Of a DNA stretch of 14,299 nt, positions 6,328 to 12,745 are shown piece by piece. The notes under the pieces were generated by a model. It saw only the letters and a program-made list of their open reading frames with translations, made no database searches and was not told the DNA's origin. The DNA lies in NCBI GenBank assembly GCA_020720945.1, contig DYNR01000027.1, positions 1 through 14,299 of the forward strand, read 5' to 3'. Origin of the DNA: Chthoniobacter flavus (GTDB lineage Bacteria; Verrucomicrobiota; Verrucomicrobiia; Chthoniobacterales; DYNR01). Within the stretch, counting starts at the first letter, position 1. Every line of letters starts with the position of its first letter. Both the position numbers and the translations under genes were made by a program.

Positions 6328-7632
6328 GTGGAAAAACAGACAACACTCGCATCGTCCGCTTCGCTCAAGGGCACCTCTTTGCACACTGGCGAAGATGTCA
6401 CCCTCACCATCCACCCTGCCCCGGAAAATCACGGCTACAAATTCCGGCGCTCCGATCTCCCCGACGAACCAATCATCGATGCCTGCGCCCAAAATGTGAA
6501 ACTGGTCGAACGCGCGACGACCATCATCCAAGGCAATGTGAAAATCCACACGGTCGAACATGTCCTCTCCGCCTTGTGCGGGATGGGCGTGGACAACGCG
6601 CTGATCGAAATGGATGCCAACGAACCCCCGATCGGGGACGGCAGCGCCGAACCTTTTGTCCAGCTCATCAAAAAAGCCGGGATCGCCGAACAATCATCCC
6701 CCCGCGCCATCTTTGAGCCCAAAGACCCGATCTGCGTGGAAACCGACAAAGGCTCGATCTTGACCGTTATCCCCGATAGCAAATTCCGGGTCTCCTGCAC
6801 CCAAGTCGGCCCCGAAGGTCGCTTCACCCAATTCGCCTCCTTTGAAATCACCCCGGAAATTTACGAAAAAGAAATCTGCCGCGCCCGCACCTTTGTCTTT
6901 TACGAGGAAGTCAAACCTCTCATGGACAAAGGGTTAATCAAAGGCGGAAGCCTTGAAAACGCGATTGTCGCCCGCGGGGATCAAATCCTCAGCAAAGAAC
7001 CCCTGCGTTACCCCGACGAGTTTGTCCGCCACAAAATCCTCGACATCATCGGTGATTTAGCCCTCTCCGGCAAACGCCTCTCCGGCCATGTCGTCGCTGT
7101 CAAACCAGGCCACGGACCAAACTCTCTCCTCGCCCGCGAACTCCAAAAATCCCACGCAAATTTGCTCGCGATGGCTCCTCGCCCCACCACTTCTTCAAGC
7201 CAAGTCCTCGGCATCCAAGAAGTCATGGCCATCCTCCCCCACCGCTACCCGTTCCTGATGGTGGACCGCATCATCGAAATGCCGGACGACCTCCACGCCA
7301 CGGGCATCAAATCCGTCACGATCAACGAACCCTACTTCCAAGGACATTTCCCCGGCCATCCGGTCATGCCGGGCGTCCTCCAACTCGAGGCCATGGCCCA
7401 AGTCGCCAGCATCGTCATGATGCGAAAAACGGAAAACACCGGGCAAATCGGCTACTTCATGAGCGCGGATGAAGTGAAATTCCGCAAACCCGTATTCCCT
7501 GGCGACACCCTGTTCATCCATGTCGAAATGATGAAAACAAAACGCAACCTCGGCAAAGCTTACTGCAAATGCGTCGTCAATGATGCCGTTGTCTCCGAAG
7601 GGGTTCTCTTGTTTGGCATTATCAACCGATGA
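6328..7632 (+). CDS. lpxC-fabZ: Bifunctional LpxC deacetylase / FabZ dehydratase fusion
   Basis: This 434-residue fusion joins two cytoplasmic enzymes. Residues 1 to about 290 are LpxC, the zinc deacetylase and first committed step of lipid A synthesis. It has HTVEH with E77 and zinc ligand H78, zinc ligands H235 and D239 in RHKILD, and catalytic H262 in GHGPNS. Residues about 295-434 are FabZ, the (3R)-hydroxyacyl-ACP dehydratase, with LPHRYPFLMVDR and GHFPGHPVMPGVLQLEAMAQ, where H340 and E354 are the catalytic pair. Both active sites look intact. Translation starts at GTG 6328, supported by the family-like N-terminus (KQTTLASSASLKGTSLHTGE); no Shine-Dalgarno is seen, only an A-rich leader. 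The stop overlaps the lpxA start (ATGA). Both enzymes act on 3-hydroxyacyl-ACP metabolism: FabZ drains to phospholipid the acyl pool that LpxA uses. Such fusions are known in Bacteroidota and some PVC bacteria. Confidence 0.95.
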   Translation: MEKQTTLASSASLKGTSLHTGEDVTLTIHPAPENHGYKFRRSDLPDEPIIDACAQNVKLVERATTIIQGNVKIHTVEHVLSALCGMGVDNALIEMDANEPPIGDGSAEPFVQLIKKAGIAEQSSPRAIFEPKDPICVETDKGSILTVIPDSKFRVSCTQVGPEGRFTQFASFEITPEIYEKEICRARTFVFYEEVKPLMDKGLIKGGSLENAIVARGDQILSKEPLRYPDEFVRHKILDIIGDLALSGKRLSGHVVAVKPGHGPNSLLARELQKSHANLLAMAPRPTTSSSQVLGIQEVMAILPHRYPFLMVDRIIEMPDDLHATGIKSVTINEPYFQGHFPGHPVMPGVLQLEAMAQVASIVMMRKTENTGQIGYFMSADEVKFRKPVFPGDTLFIHVEMMKTKRNLGKAYCKCVVNDAVVSEGVLLFGIINR

Positions 7633-8402
7633 GCAAAATCCATCCAACCGCTGTCGTGGACGCAACTGCGGAAATTTCCGCGGGATGCCTCATCGGGCCC
7701 TATTGCATCGTGGGTCCGAATGTCCACCTCGGAGAAAATTGCGAACTCCGCAACCATGTCGCCCTCGCCGGCCCTGCCAAGATCGGCGCAAACAATCTCT
7801 TCTACCCGTTCTCTTCCATCGGCGAACGCTCCCAAGACCTGAAATACGCCGGCGAACCCACCTACTTGGAAATCGGTTCCGACAATGTCTTCCGCGAATT
7901 TTGCACCGTCAACCGCGGGACGGAACCCCAAACCATCACCCGCATCGGCAATTCCAATAACTTCTTGGCTTACTCCCATGTCGCCCACGATTGCACGGTC
8001 GGCAACCATATCATTTTTTCTAACAACGGAACCATCGCCGGCCATGTCACGGTCGAAGACCACGCGATCATCGGCGGCTTGAGCGGTGTCCACCAGTTTT
8101 GCAGGATCGGCCAACACGCAATCGTCGGAGGCTGCACAAAAATCGTCCAAGACCTTCCCCCTTTCATGATCGCCGATGGCAACCCGGCAAAAGTCCGCGG
8201 GGTCAACCTCGTGGGCCTAGAACGCCGCGGTTTTGACCCCTCCTCCATCCGCCTGATCCGCGAAGCCTACCGCCTGCTCTACCGCGGAAAAATCAATGTC
8301 CAACAAGCCATCGAAAAAATCCGCTCAGAAATGGAGCAAACCGAAGAAATCTCCCACCTCGTAGCTTTTGTCGAAAACAGCCAAAGGGGAATCATCCGCT
8401 GA
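7629..8402 (+). CDS. lpxA: UDP-N-acetylglucosamine acyltransferase LpxA
   Basis: The enzyme transfers a 3-hydroxyacyl chain from ACP to UDP-GlcNAc, the first step of lipid A synthesis; LpxC then deacetylates the product. At 257 residues it has normal length. The N-terminal two thirds are hexapeptide repeats of a left-handed beta-helix (IHPTAVVDATAEIS, IGPYCIVGPNVHLG and so on). The catalytic His is in SHVAHDC (H120, equivalent to E. coli H125). The signature IIGGLSGVHQFCRIG and QDLPPFMIADGNPAKVRG lead into the C-terminal helical domain. ATG 7629 overlaps the lpxC-fabZ stop by four bases, indicating coupled translation. lpxD, often adjacent in other genomes, is not in this window. Confidence 0.95.
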   Translation: MSKIHPTAVVDATAEISAGCLIGPYCIVGPNVHLGENCELRNHVALAGPAKIGANNLFYPFSSIGERSQDLKYAGEPTYLEIGSDNVFREFCTVNRGTEPQTITRIGNSNNFLAYSHVAHDCTVGNHIIFSNNGTIAGHVTVEDHAIIGGLSGVHQFCRIGQHAIVGGCTKIVQDLPPFMIADGNPAKVRGVNLVGLERRGFDPSSIRLIREAYRLLYRGKINVQQAIEKIRSEMEQTEEISHLVAFVENSQRGIIR

Positions 8403-8452
8403 TCCCGTTTGCCTTGCCAGCAGAAAAAAAATCCCGCTTGTTGGAAAGAATC

Positions 8453-9745
8453 GTGACTCCTTCTTTCAGTCTATTCCTCGCCCTGCGCTACTTAAAACCC
8501 AAGCGCACTTTTCTCTCGGTCATCACCCTCGTATCGATCACCGGTGTCATGCTGGGCATCACCGTCCTCATCTTGGTCATTTCCGTCATGACGGGGTTCG
8601 AGCAAGAACTGCGCCGGAAAGTCATCGGGTTCGACGCCCATGTTTTGGTGTGCGCCCCCGGACAAAACATCATGGAAAACTGGGCTTCCACCGCTTCGGA
8701 ACTAGAAAAAATCGACGGGGTTTCCGCCGCCGCCCCCTTTGTCCAAGGCCCTGTCCTCATCGAGTTTTCCCAGCGTCGCGCCGCCCCAAAAATCCGGGGA
8801 ATCGACCTCCAAAAAGAACAAAAAGTCACGGATTTACAACAGTTTATCATAGCTGGGAAGCTGGCGCTGGACGGGAACCAAACCATTCTCGGCTCGGAGT
8901 TGGCCCGCTCGCTGGGCGTCCGTGTGGGCGATTTGATCACCGTCTATTCCCCAGGAAATATCGGCGAACTGATGGGGGAAATCGAGCGGGTGGAAAGCTC
9001 GAAAGACGACGCAAAAAACCTCGCGGGACTGAAGGAACTGATCCTGCCGACCGAACTGGAAGTTTCGGGAATTTTCGAAAGCGGACGCTATCTCTACGAC
9101 AGCGAGTTTTTGCTGGTGCCTCTGCACATCGGACAAGAACTCTACGCCCTCGGTAACGGCATCCACGGCCTTTCCGTCAAAACAAGAGCACCTTACGAAG
9201 CTCCCGCCATCGCCGAATCCATCCGCCGCGACCTCTCCCGCCCCGCTTTTGTCACGACTTGGATCGACATGAACAAACAGCTTTTTGACGCCATCAAGAT
9301 GGAACGCCAAGTCATGTTTTTCCTCCTGATGTTCATTATCTTGGTCGCGGCTTTCGGAATCATGAACACGCTGATCACGGTGACCGTCCAAAAAACGCGG
9401 GAAATCGGAGTCATGAAAGCATTGGGCGCAAAGGTTTGGCAAATCATCGGCGTTTTTCTTTTTCAAGGCATCGTCGTCGGGGTTTTCGGGACGCTCACCG
9501 GCTTGCTGGCAGGAATTTCCTTGGTGCAATACAGGAACGAGGTGAGCGATTGGCTCGCCAGCACCCTGAACATCGAAGTCTTCCCCGCTTCGGTCTATCA
9601 GTTCTCGGAAATCCCAGCAGAAATCGTCCCCTCCGATGTCGCGATTATCTGTTCGAGTGCTTTTGTCATTTGCACGATCGCCGCGCTCATCCCCGCATGG
9701 TTCGCCGCGCGCCTCGACCCCGTCAAAGCTCTCCGCTACGACTGA
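8453..9745 (+). CDS. lolC: LolC/LolE-type lipoprotein-releasing ABC transporter permease
   Basis: This inner-membrane permease is of the MacB/FtsX type. With LolD it extracts lipoproteins from the inner membrane for delivery to LolA. The N-terminus LFLALRYLKPKR followed by one TM helix (about residues 19-44, ending VISVMTGFEQELRRK) is typical of LolC/E. A large periplasmic domain runs to about residue 285. Three more TM helices lie at about 287-308, 328-353 and 396-415, the C-terminal FtsX domain with KTREIGVMKALGA and PAWFAARLDPVKALRYD. The start is uncertain: GTG 8453 (430 residues), preceded by GGAAAGA at 8443-8449, gives the usual short lead. TTG codons at 8414, 8438 and 8441 are alternatives, 8414 giving 443 residues. 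No LolD ATPase follows, so it must be encoded elsewhere. It could serve alone as a single LolF-like subunit rather than pairing with a second permease. Confidence 0.85.
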   Translation: MTPSFSLFLALRYLKPKRTFLSVITLVSITGVMLGITVLILVISVMTGFEQELRRKVIGFDAHVLVCAPGQNIMENWASTASELEKIDGVSAAAPFVQGPVLIEFSQRRAAPKIRGIDLQKEQKVTDLQQFIIAGKLALDGNQTILGSELARSLGVRVGDLITVYSPGNIGELMGEIERVESSKDDAKNLAGLKELILPTELEVSGIFESGRYLYDSEFLLVPLHIGQELYALGNGIHGLSVKTRAPYEAPAIAESIRRDLSRPAFVTTWIDMNKQLFDAIKMERQVMFFLLMFIILVAAFGIMNTLITVTVQKTREIGVMKALGAKVWQIIGVFLFQGIVVGVFGTLTGLLAGISLVQYRNEVSDWLASTLNIEVFPASVYQFSEIPAEIVPSDVAIICSSAFVICTIAALIPAWFAARLDPVKALRYD

Positions 9746-9791
9746 GCCAACGAAGCCCAACAAACGCGTCCAACCCCGTTCTCGGATTCCC

Positions 9792-10718
9792 ATGCTTTCC
9801 GCATCCGCCTTGGCAAAACGACTCCTCTCTTTCGTCGCCGTCCTTTTTTGCGTGGTGACGATCACCTTTTTTCTCGTCCGCCTCTCTCCGGGCGGCCCCT
9901 TCGACTCGGAAAGAAAATTGCCCCCCGCAATAGAAAAAGCTTTGCTGAAAAAATACCGCTTGGACGGTTCGCTCTGGGAGCAATACACGGCTTACCTCGG
10001 CGACTTGGCCCGCGGCGACTTGCGCCTCTCGACAAAATACAGAAATCGCACGGTCAACGAAATTTTGGCGCAAACCCTGCCCGTGACCATGACGCTCGGC
10101 TCCATCAGTTTTTTTCTCGCTTCGGTGCTGGGGGTTTGGTGCGGGACCTTCGCCGCATTGCAGCACGGTTCCTGGCGCGACGCGGGCGCGATGCTCTTCG
10201 CCTTGCTGGCGATCTCGCTGCCAGCTTTCATCGTCGGCCCCCTGCTGATCCTCGTTTTTTCTCTCTACCTGCAATGGCTTCCCGTCGGCGGTTGGGGCTC
10301 GTTCTCGCAGTTGATCCTCCCCGCGATCACGCTGGCTTTGCCCTATGTCGCCTACATCGCCCGACTGATGCGGGGGAGTATGCTGGAAACGCTGCAAATG
10401 AATTTTGTCCGGACGGCGCGGGCAAAAGGACTCGGGGAATTGCGCGTCGTGTATCTCCACGCCCTGCGGGTCGCCATCCTGCCTGTCGTAACTTTTTTGG
10501 GTCCTCTGGCCGCCCACCTCCTCACCGGCTCCATCGTGGTCGAAACCATTTTTCACCTCCCCGGATCGGGCGGTTTTTTTGTCCATTCGGTCTTGAACCG
10601 CGACGGCTTCTTGCTCGGCGGAGTCGTCATCGTTTATTGCTTTTTGCTCGTGGCTTTCAATTTTTTTGTCGATCTCGCTTACACGCTTTTAGACAGGAGG
10701 ATCAAGCCCTGTGATTGA
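9792..10718 (+). CDS. oppB: Oligopeptide/dipeptide ABC transporter permease, OppB/DppB type
   Basis: The product is 308 residues, the usual length for OppB/DppB. One N-terminal TM helix (about residues 9-28, VAVLFCVVTITFFLVRLSPGGPF) and a periplasmic loop with an LDGSLWEQYTAYL segment are typical. The BPD_transp_1 core has about five more TM helices. The EAA-like coupling loop TARAKGLGELRVVYLHALR (near residues 205-225) docks the ATPase. The C-terminal LTGSIVVETIFHLPGSGG is a family hallmark. ATG 9792 is chosen because the LLSFVAVLF helix follows directly; the upstream open frame overlaps lolC and is not conserved. It begins 46 bases after lolC and overlaps the next permease gene by 8 bases. 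No binding protein or ATPase gene is in the window, so the substrate (peptides, nickel or a murein peptide) is undetermined. Confidence 0.9.
   Translation: MLSASALAKRLLSFVAVLFCVVTITFFLVRLSPGGPFDSERKLPPAIEKALLKKYRLDGSLWEQYTAYLGDLARGDLRLSTKYRNRTVNEILAQTLPVTMTLGSISFFLASVLGVWCGTFAALQHGSWRDAGAMLFALLAISLPAFIVGPLLILVFSLYLQWLPVGGWGSFSQLILPAITLALPYVAYIARLMRGSMLETLQMNFVRTARAKGLGELRVVYLHALRVAILPVVTFLGPLAAHLLTGSIVVETIFHLPGSGGFFVHSVLNRDGFLLGGVVIVYCFLLVAFNFFVDLAYTLLDRRIKPCD
10695..10700 (+). promoter_or_regulatory. Shine-Dalgarno AGGAGG for the oppC-like gene
   Basis: AGGAGG lies 10 bases before GTG 10711, inside the end of the oppB-like gene. It is one of the few perfect Shine-Dalgarno sequences in the window and fixes the GTG as the start of the downstream permease. 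Confidence 0.7.
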
Positions 10719-11604
10719 CCCGCGCTCCTGGAAAAAACTGAAAAAAAACCCGGTCGCTTGGGTCGCCGCATCAACCCTCGCCGCCTTGGTCGCCGCCGCC
10801 TTCCTGGGTCCTCTTTTCTTTCCCGCCGGTGCTGGCGAACCCGGCCCCTTGCAGCAGGCTGCCCCCTCGTTCCAGCACTGGTGCGGCACGGATCTCAACG
10901 GGCGCGATGTCCTTTTCCGCCTCTTGCTCGGCCTGCGCATTTCGTTCCTTGTCGGCTTGGCTGGCGCAACGATAAGCTTTTTCATAGGAACAACTTACGG
11001 GCTGATCGCCGGATACGCAGGCGGCTCCCTCGGCGCCGCGATGATGCGTCTCGTGGACATCCTCTACTCCGTCCCACGCCTGATTTTTATTTTGGTTCTG
11101 ATCAACGCCCTCAACGCCTCCCTGCAAGAAACCGCGGCTTCCCTCGGCTGGCAATGGCTGGTCGCGTATTCCCGCATCACCATCCTCGTCCTCTCGCTCG
11201 GAATGATCGAATGGCTGACGATGGCCCGCATCGTCCGCGGGCAAGTCCTCGGGATCAAAGAAATGACTTTTATCTCCGCCGCCCGCGCCATCGGGCAATC
11301 CCCCACAAAAATTTTACTCCGCCACATCTTCCCAAACTTGCTCGGCATCGTCATCGTTTACATCACTTTGACCGTCCCCGCCGTCATCATCGACGAATCG
11401 TTTTTGAGCTTTCTCGGCTTGGGCGTCGAAGCACCCCTCGCAAGCCTCGGTTCCCTGCTTTCCGATGGTGCCGGTGCCCTCAACCCCGTCCGCATCCACT
11501 GGTGGATGCTCGTCTTCCCTTCCGCCGCAATGGTTCTCCTGCTTCTATCCCTCAACTTTCTCGGCGACGCCCTGCGCGATGCCTTAGACAACAAAACTTC
11601 CTGA
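10711..11604 (+). CDS. oppC: Oligopeptide/dipeptide ABC transporter permease, OppC/DppC type
   Basis: This 297-residue inner-membrane protein forms a heterodimeric channel with the OppB-like partner. A cytoplasmic N-terminus (SWKKLKKNPVAW) and TM1 at about 18-37 match the OppC N-terminal domain. The block GTDLNGRDVLFRLLLGLRIS is diagnostic of OppC/DppC. The EAA loop is at about residues 189-211 (AARAIGQSPTKILLRHIFPN), and FLSFLGLGVEAPLASLGSLL near residue 230 is the usual family end block. GTG 10711 has a good Shine-Dalgarno and overlaps oppB by 8 bases, so the two are co-translated. The gene ends 42 bases from the stop of a convergent minus-strand gene. No convincing intrinsic terminator was found in that gap. 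Confidence 0.92.
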   Translation: MIDPRSWKKLKKNPVAWVAASTLAALVAAAFLGPLFFPAGAGEPGPLQQAAPSFQHWCGTDLNGRDVLFRLLLGLRISFLVGLAGATISFFIGTTYGLIAGYAGGSLGAAMMRLVDILYSVPRLIFILVLINALNASLQETAASLGWQWLVAYSRITILVLSLGMIEWLTMARIVRGQVLGIKEMTFISAARAIGQSPTKILLRHIFPNLLGIVIVYITLTVPAVIIDESFLSFLGLGVEAPLASLGSLLSDGAGALNPVRIHWWMLVFPSAAMVLLLLSLNFLGDALRDALDNKTS

Positions 11605-11646
11605 TTTTTTCGGCGGAAGCACCCCGCCACCCACCTCTTCACCCCC

Positions 11647-12234
11647 TCACCTCGACCAAGCCCTTTTGGACTGCCCTGGAGTCGGGGTCGCCATCTGGCC
11701 AGGGGACGACCACGAACGCTTTGTTTGCTGCGGAGTCGGGTTCGGCGCAGGAATCACCCTGGGCTGCATTTGCGTGCGCTTGCATTCCCTCGGTGGCGAA
11801 ACTTCCCTTGTGATCGTCCCGTTTCCAAACGGAGTCGTCACCAGCGTTTGCCCCGAAGAAGAACGGGAAATCACGCCATCCCCAAACTCCGATGTCACCG
11901 TCGTCCCCCCCTTCGAGGAACGCGTAATCGTCCCGTCTCCAAACTTGCTCGTCGTGACCACCTCGCCCCTAGAGCTCCTAGAAATCGCCCCGTCCCCGAA
12001 AGAGTCCGTAACGACGGTCTCTCCGCGCGGCCCTCGCGTGATCCAACCGTTCCCAAACTTCGTCGTCGTATAAGTTTGCCCCGAAGGTGTCGTCGTAAGG
12101 TATCCATCGCCAAAAGGCACGGTCGTCGAAGACGAATCCAACCCCGGTATCACCACCGGCAACTGCCGCCGTTCGCCAGAATAGGCGCAAGACAACGAAA
12201 AAACAAAGGCAAGCAAACAAATAAATTTTTTCAT
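11647..12234 (-). CDS. Secreted protein with 19-residue FG[D/N]G tandem repeats, function unknown
   Basis: The product is 195 residues and I do not recognise its family. Residues 1-19 (MKKFICLLAFVFSLSCAYS) form a signal peptide with a likely signal peptidase I site after AYS; the Cys at 16 lacks a good lipobox. From residue 41 the protein consists of five complete 19-residue repeats and a partial sixth, each opening with FGDG or FGNG (F41, F60, F79, F98, F117, F136) and running on as x-I-[ST]-R-xxx-G-x-xx-T-T-x. The pattern of short strands broken by Gly turns suggests a repetitive beta fold such as a beta-roll or solenoid. The tail (residues 145-195) is Pro/Gln/Lys-rich, with two copies of a Q[TS]KR[SA]WS motif. 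The start has GAAGG at 12244-12248, 9 bases upstream on the minus strand. It has its own strong promoter and is convergent with oppC. An extracytoplasmic structural or surface role is inference. Confidence 0.75.
   Translation of the reverse strand: MKKFICLLAFVFSLSCAYSGERRQLPVVIPGLDSSSTTVPFGDGYLTTTPSGQTYTTTKFGNGWITRGPRGETVVTDSFGDGAISRSSRGEVVTTSKFGDGTITRSSKGGTTVTSEFGDGVISRSSSGQTLVTTPFGNGTITREVSPPRECKRTQMQPRVIPAPNPTPQQTKRSWSSPGQMATPTPGQSKRAWSR
11830..12114 (-). repeat. Five in-frame 57-bp repeats encoding FG[D/N]G units
   Basis: This interval is exactly 285 bases, or 5 x 57, and codes residues 41-135 of the repeat protein. A partial sixth unit continues to about 11803. Units 3 to 5 are most alike (FGDGAISRSSRG, FGDGTITRSSKG, FGDGVISRSSSG), while the first two have diverged (FGDGYLTTTPSG, FGNGWITRGPRG). 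This suggests recent internal duplication in the middle and older copies at the N-terminal side. Confidence 0.8.
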
Positions 12235-12287
12235 TTTAGGAAACCTTCAAAAGTAAAGACAGGGGAACAACGGCAGAACAATTCTCC

Positions 12288-12310
12288 AAGTCCTTAAAAA
12301 CAAGGAACTT
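12288..12310 (-). promoter_or_regulatory. Hairpin in the 5' leader of the FG[D/N]G repeat gene
   Basis: On the minus strand AAGTTCCTT (12310-12302) can pair with AAGGACTT (12295-12288) with one bulged T and a six-base loop. A second possible stem, GCTTG at 12336-12332 with CAAGC at 12317-12313, lies just upstream. Both fall inside the roughly 100-nt untranslated leader predicted from the promoter at 12343-12370. No known riboswitch or thermometer was recognised. Confidence 0.35.
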
Positions 12311-12342
12311 CGGCTTGCTTCCAACCCGCAACAAGCATCCCC

Positions 12343-12370
12343 ACTATAACGCAGCAAGAACAAAAGTCAA
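12343..12370 (-). promoter_or_regulatory. Sigma-70-type promoter for the FG[D/N]G repeat gene
   Basis: On the minus strand, TTGACT (12370-12365) and TATAGT (12348-12343) are separated by 16 bases. Each box matches the sigma-70 consensus at five of six positions. The predicted transcript would start near 12336 and reach the ATG at 12234 after about 100 nt. It is the best promoter seen in the window. Confidence 0.6.
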
Positions 12371-12745
12371 GAGCGCATCAAAAAACCAAATCCTCGCATG
12401 ATTTTGAAACACGGAGAGCGAAGTTTTTTCTGTTCTTTTCTGCTTGCGTCGCAAAGCCCCTTGGAGTGAGGAAGCATGATTCCGCTCTGGACGGGAAGGC
12501 ACGACTTCCCGCCCTTGTGTCGCAAACCCGCATCCACCCTACCAGCCCCTCCACCGCCAAAAAAGCCCTCCCAAAAAAAACCATCTCCCATCTGTCATCT
12601 CCTAAATGACGGGCTGGAAGCCCGCCCTCCGTTGTTTTGGGGGCAAGATGGCCACGCTCCGTTCCGCCCCCTCATCCACAGCCGGGACGGCCATGCTACA
12701 CTTTCCTTACCCTCCCCCTTTTTCCTTTTTCAATTTTCCTTGAAA
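12371..12745. other. Non-coding stretch with short direct repeats
   Basis: No convincing gene is seen in these 375 bases; the open frames lack start context and any recognisable protein pattern. A 13-base direct repeat, CTTG[C/T]GTCGCAAA, occurs at 12443-12455 and 12514-12526. GCATGATT occurs at 12396-12403 and 12474-12481. The right half holds small palindromes, listed separately, and a long pyrimidine run near 12706-12740 just past the PEP-CTERM stop codon. No intrinsic terminator for the PEP-CTERM gene was found. Confidence 0.5.
12490..12699. repeat. Cluster of small GC-rich palindromes (dispersed intergenic repeat family)
   Basis: Three inverted repeats lie close together: CGGGAAG/CTTCCCG (12492-12498 and 12505-12511, 6-base loop), CGGGCT/AGCCCG (12610-12615 and 12619-12624, loop GGA) and GCCG/CGGC (12681-12684 and 12688-12691, loop GGA). 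The first two share the outer frame GACGGG ... CCCGCCCT, so they look like diverged copies of one element. GATGGCCACGCTCC (12648) and GACGGCCATGCTAC (12686) are a further imperfect pair. Confidence 0.45.

Noticed and set aside
8834..9988. Long minus-strand open frame (384 codons) across lolC and oppB
   Set aside because: Shadow of two well-supported plus-strand genes; its composition is typical of antisense frames in GC-rich DNA.
11605..11646. GGCGG/CCGCC inverted repeat next to a T-run between oppC and the convergent gene, considered as a terminator
   Set aside because: The T-run lies before the stem on the plus strand and becomes an A-run after the stem on the minus strand, so it does not have intrinsic-terminator geometry on either strand.
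11803..12114. 57-bp tandem repeats considered as a CRISPR-like array
   Set aside because: The units are contiguous, in-frame and protein-coding with no distinct spacers, so this is a coding tandem repeat.
11666..12297. Long plus-strand open frames (135 and 190 codons) opposite the FG[D/N]G gene
   Set aside because: They are antisense reflections of the 57-bp repeats. The minus-strand frame has the signal peptide, the ribosome site and the promoter.
12367..12591. Minus-strand 74-codon open frame in the intergenic region
   Set aside because: It has no ribosome site or recognisable protein pattern and is built partly from the direct repeats and palindromes.
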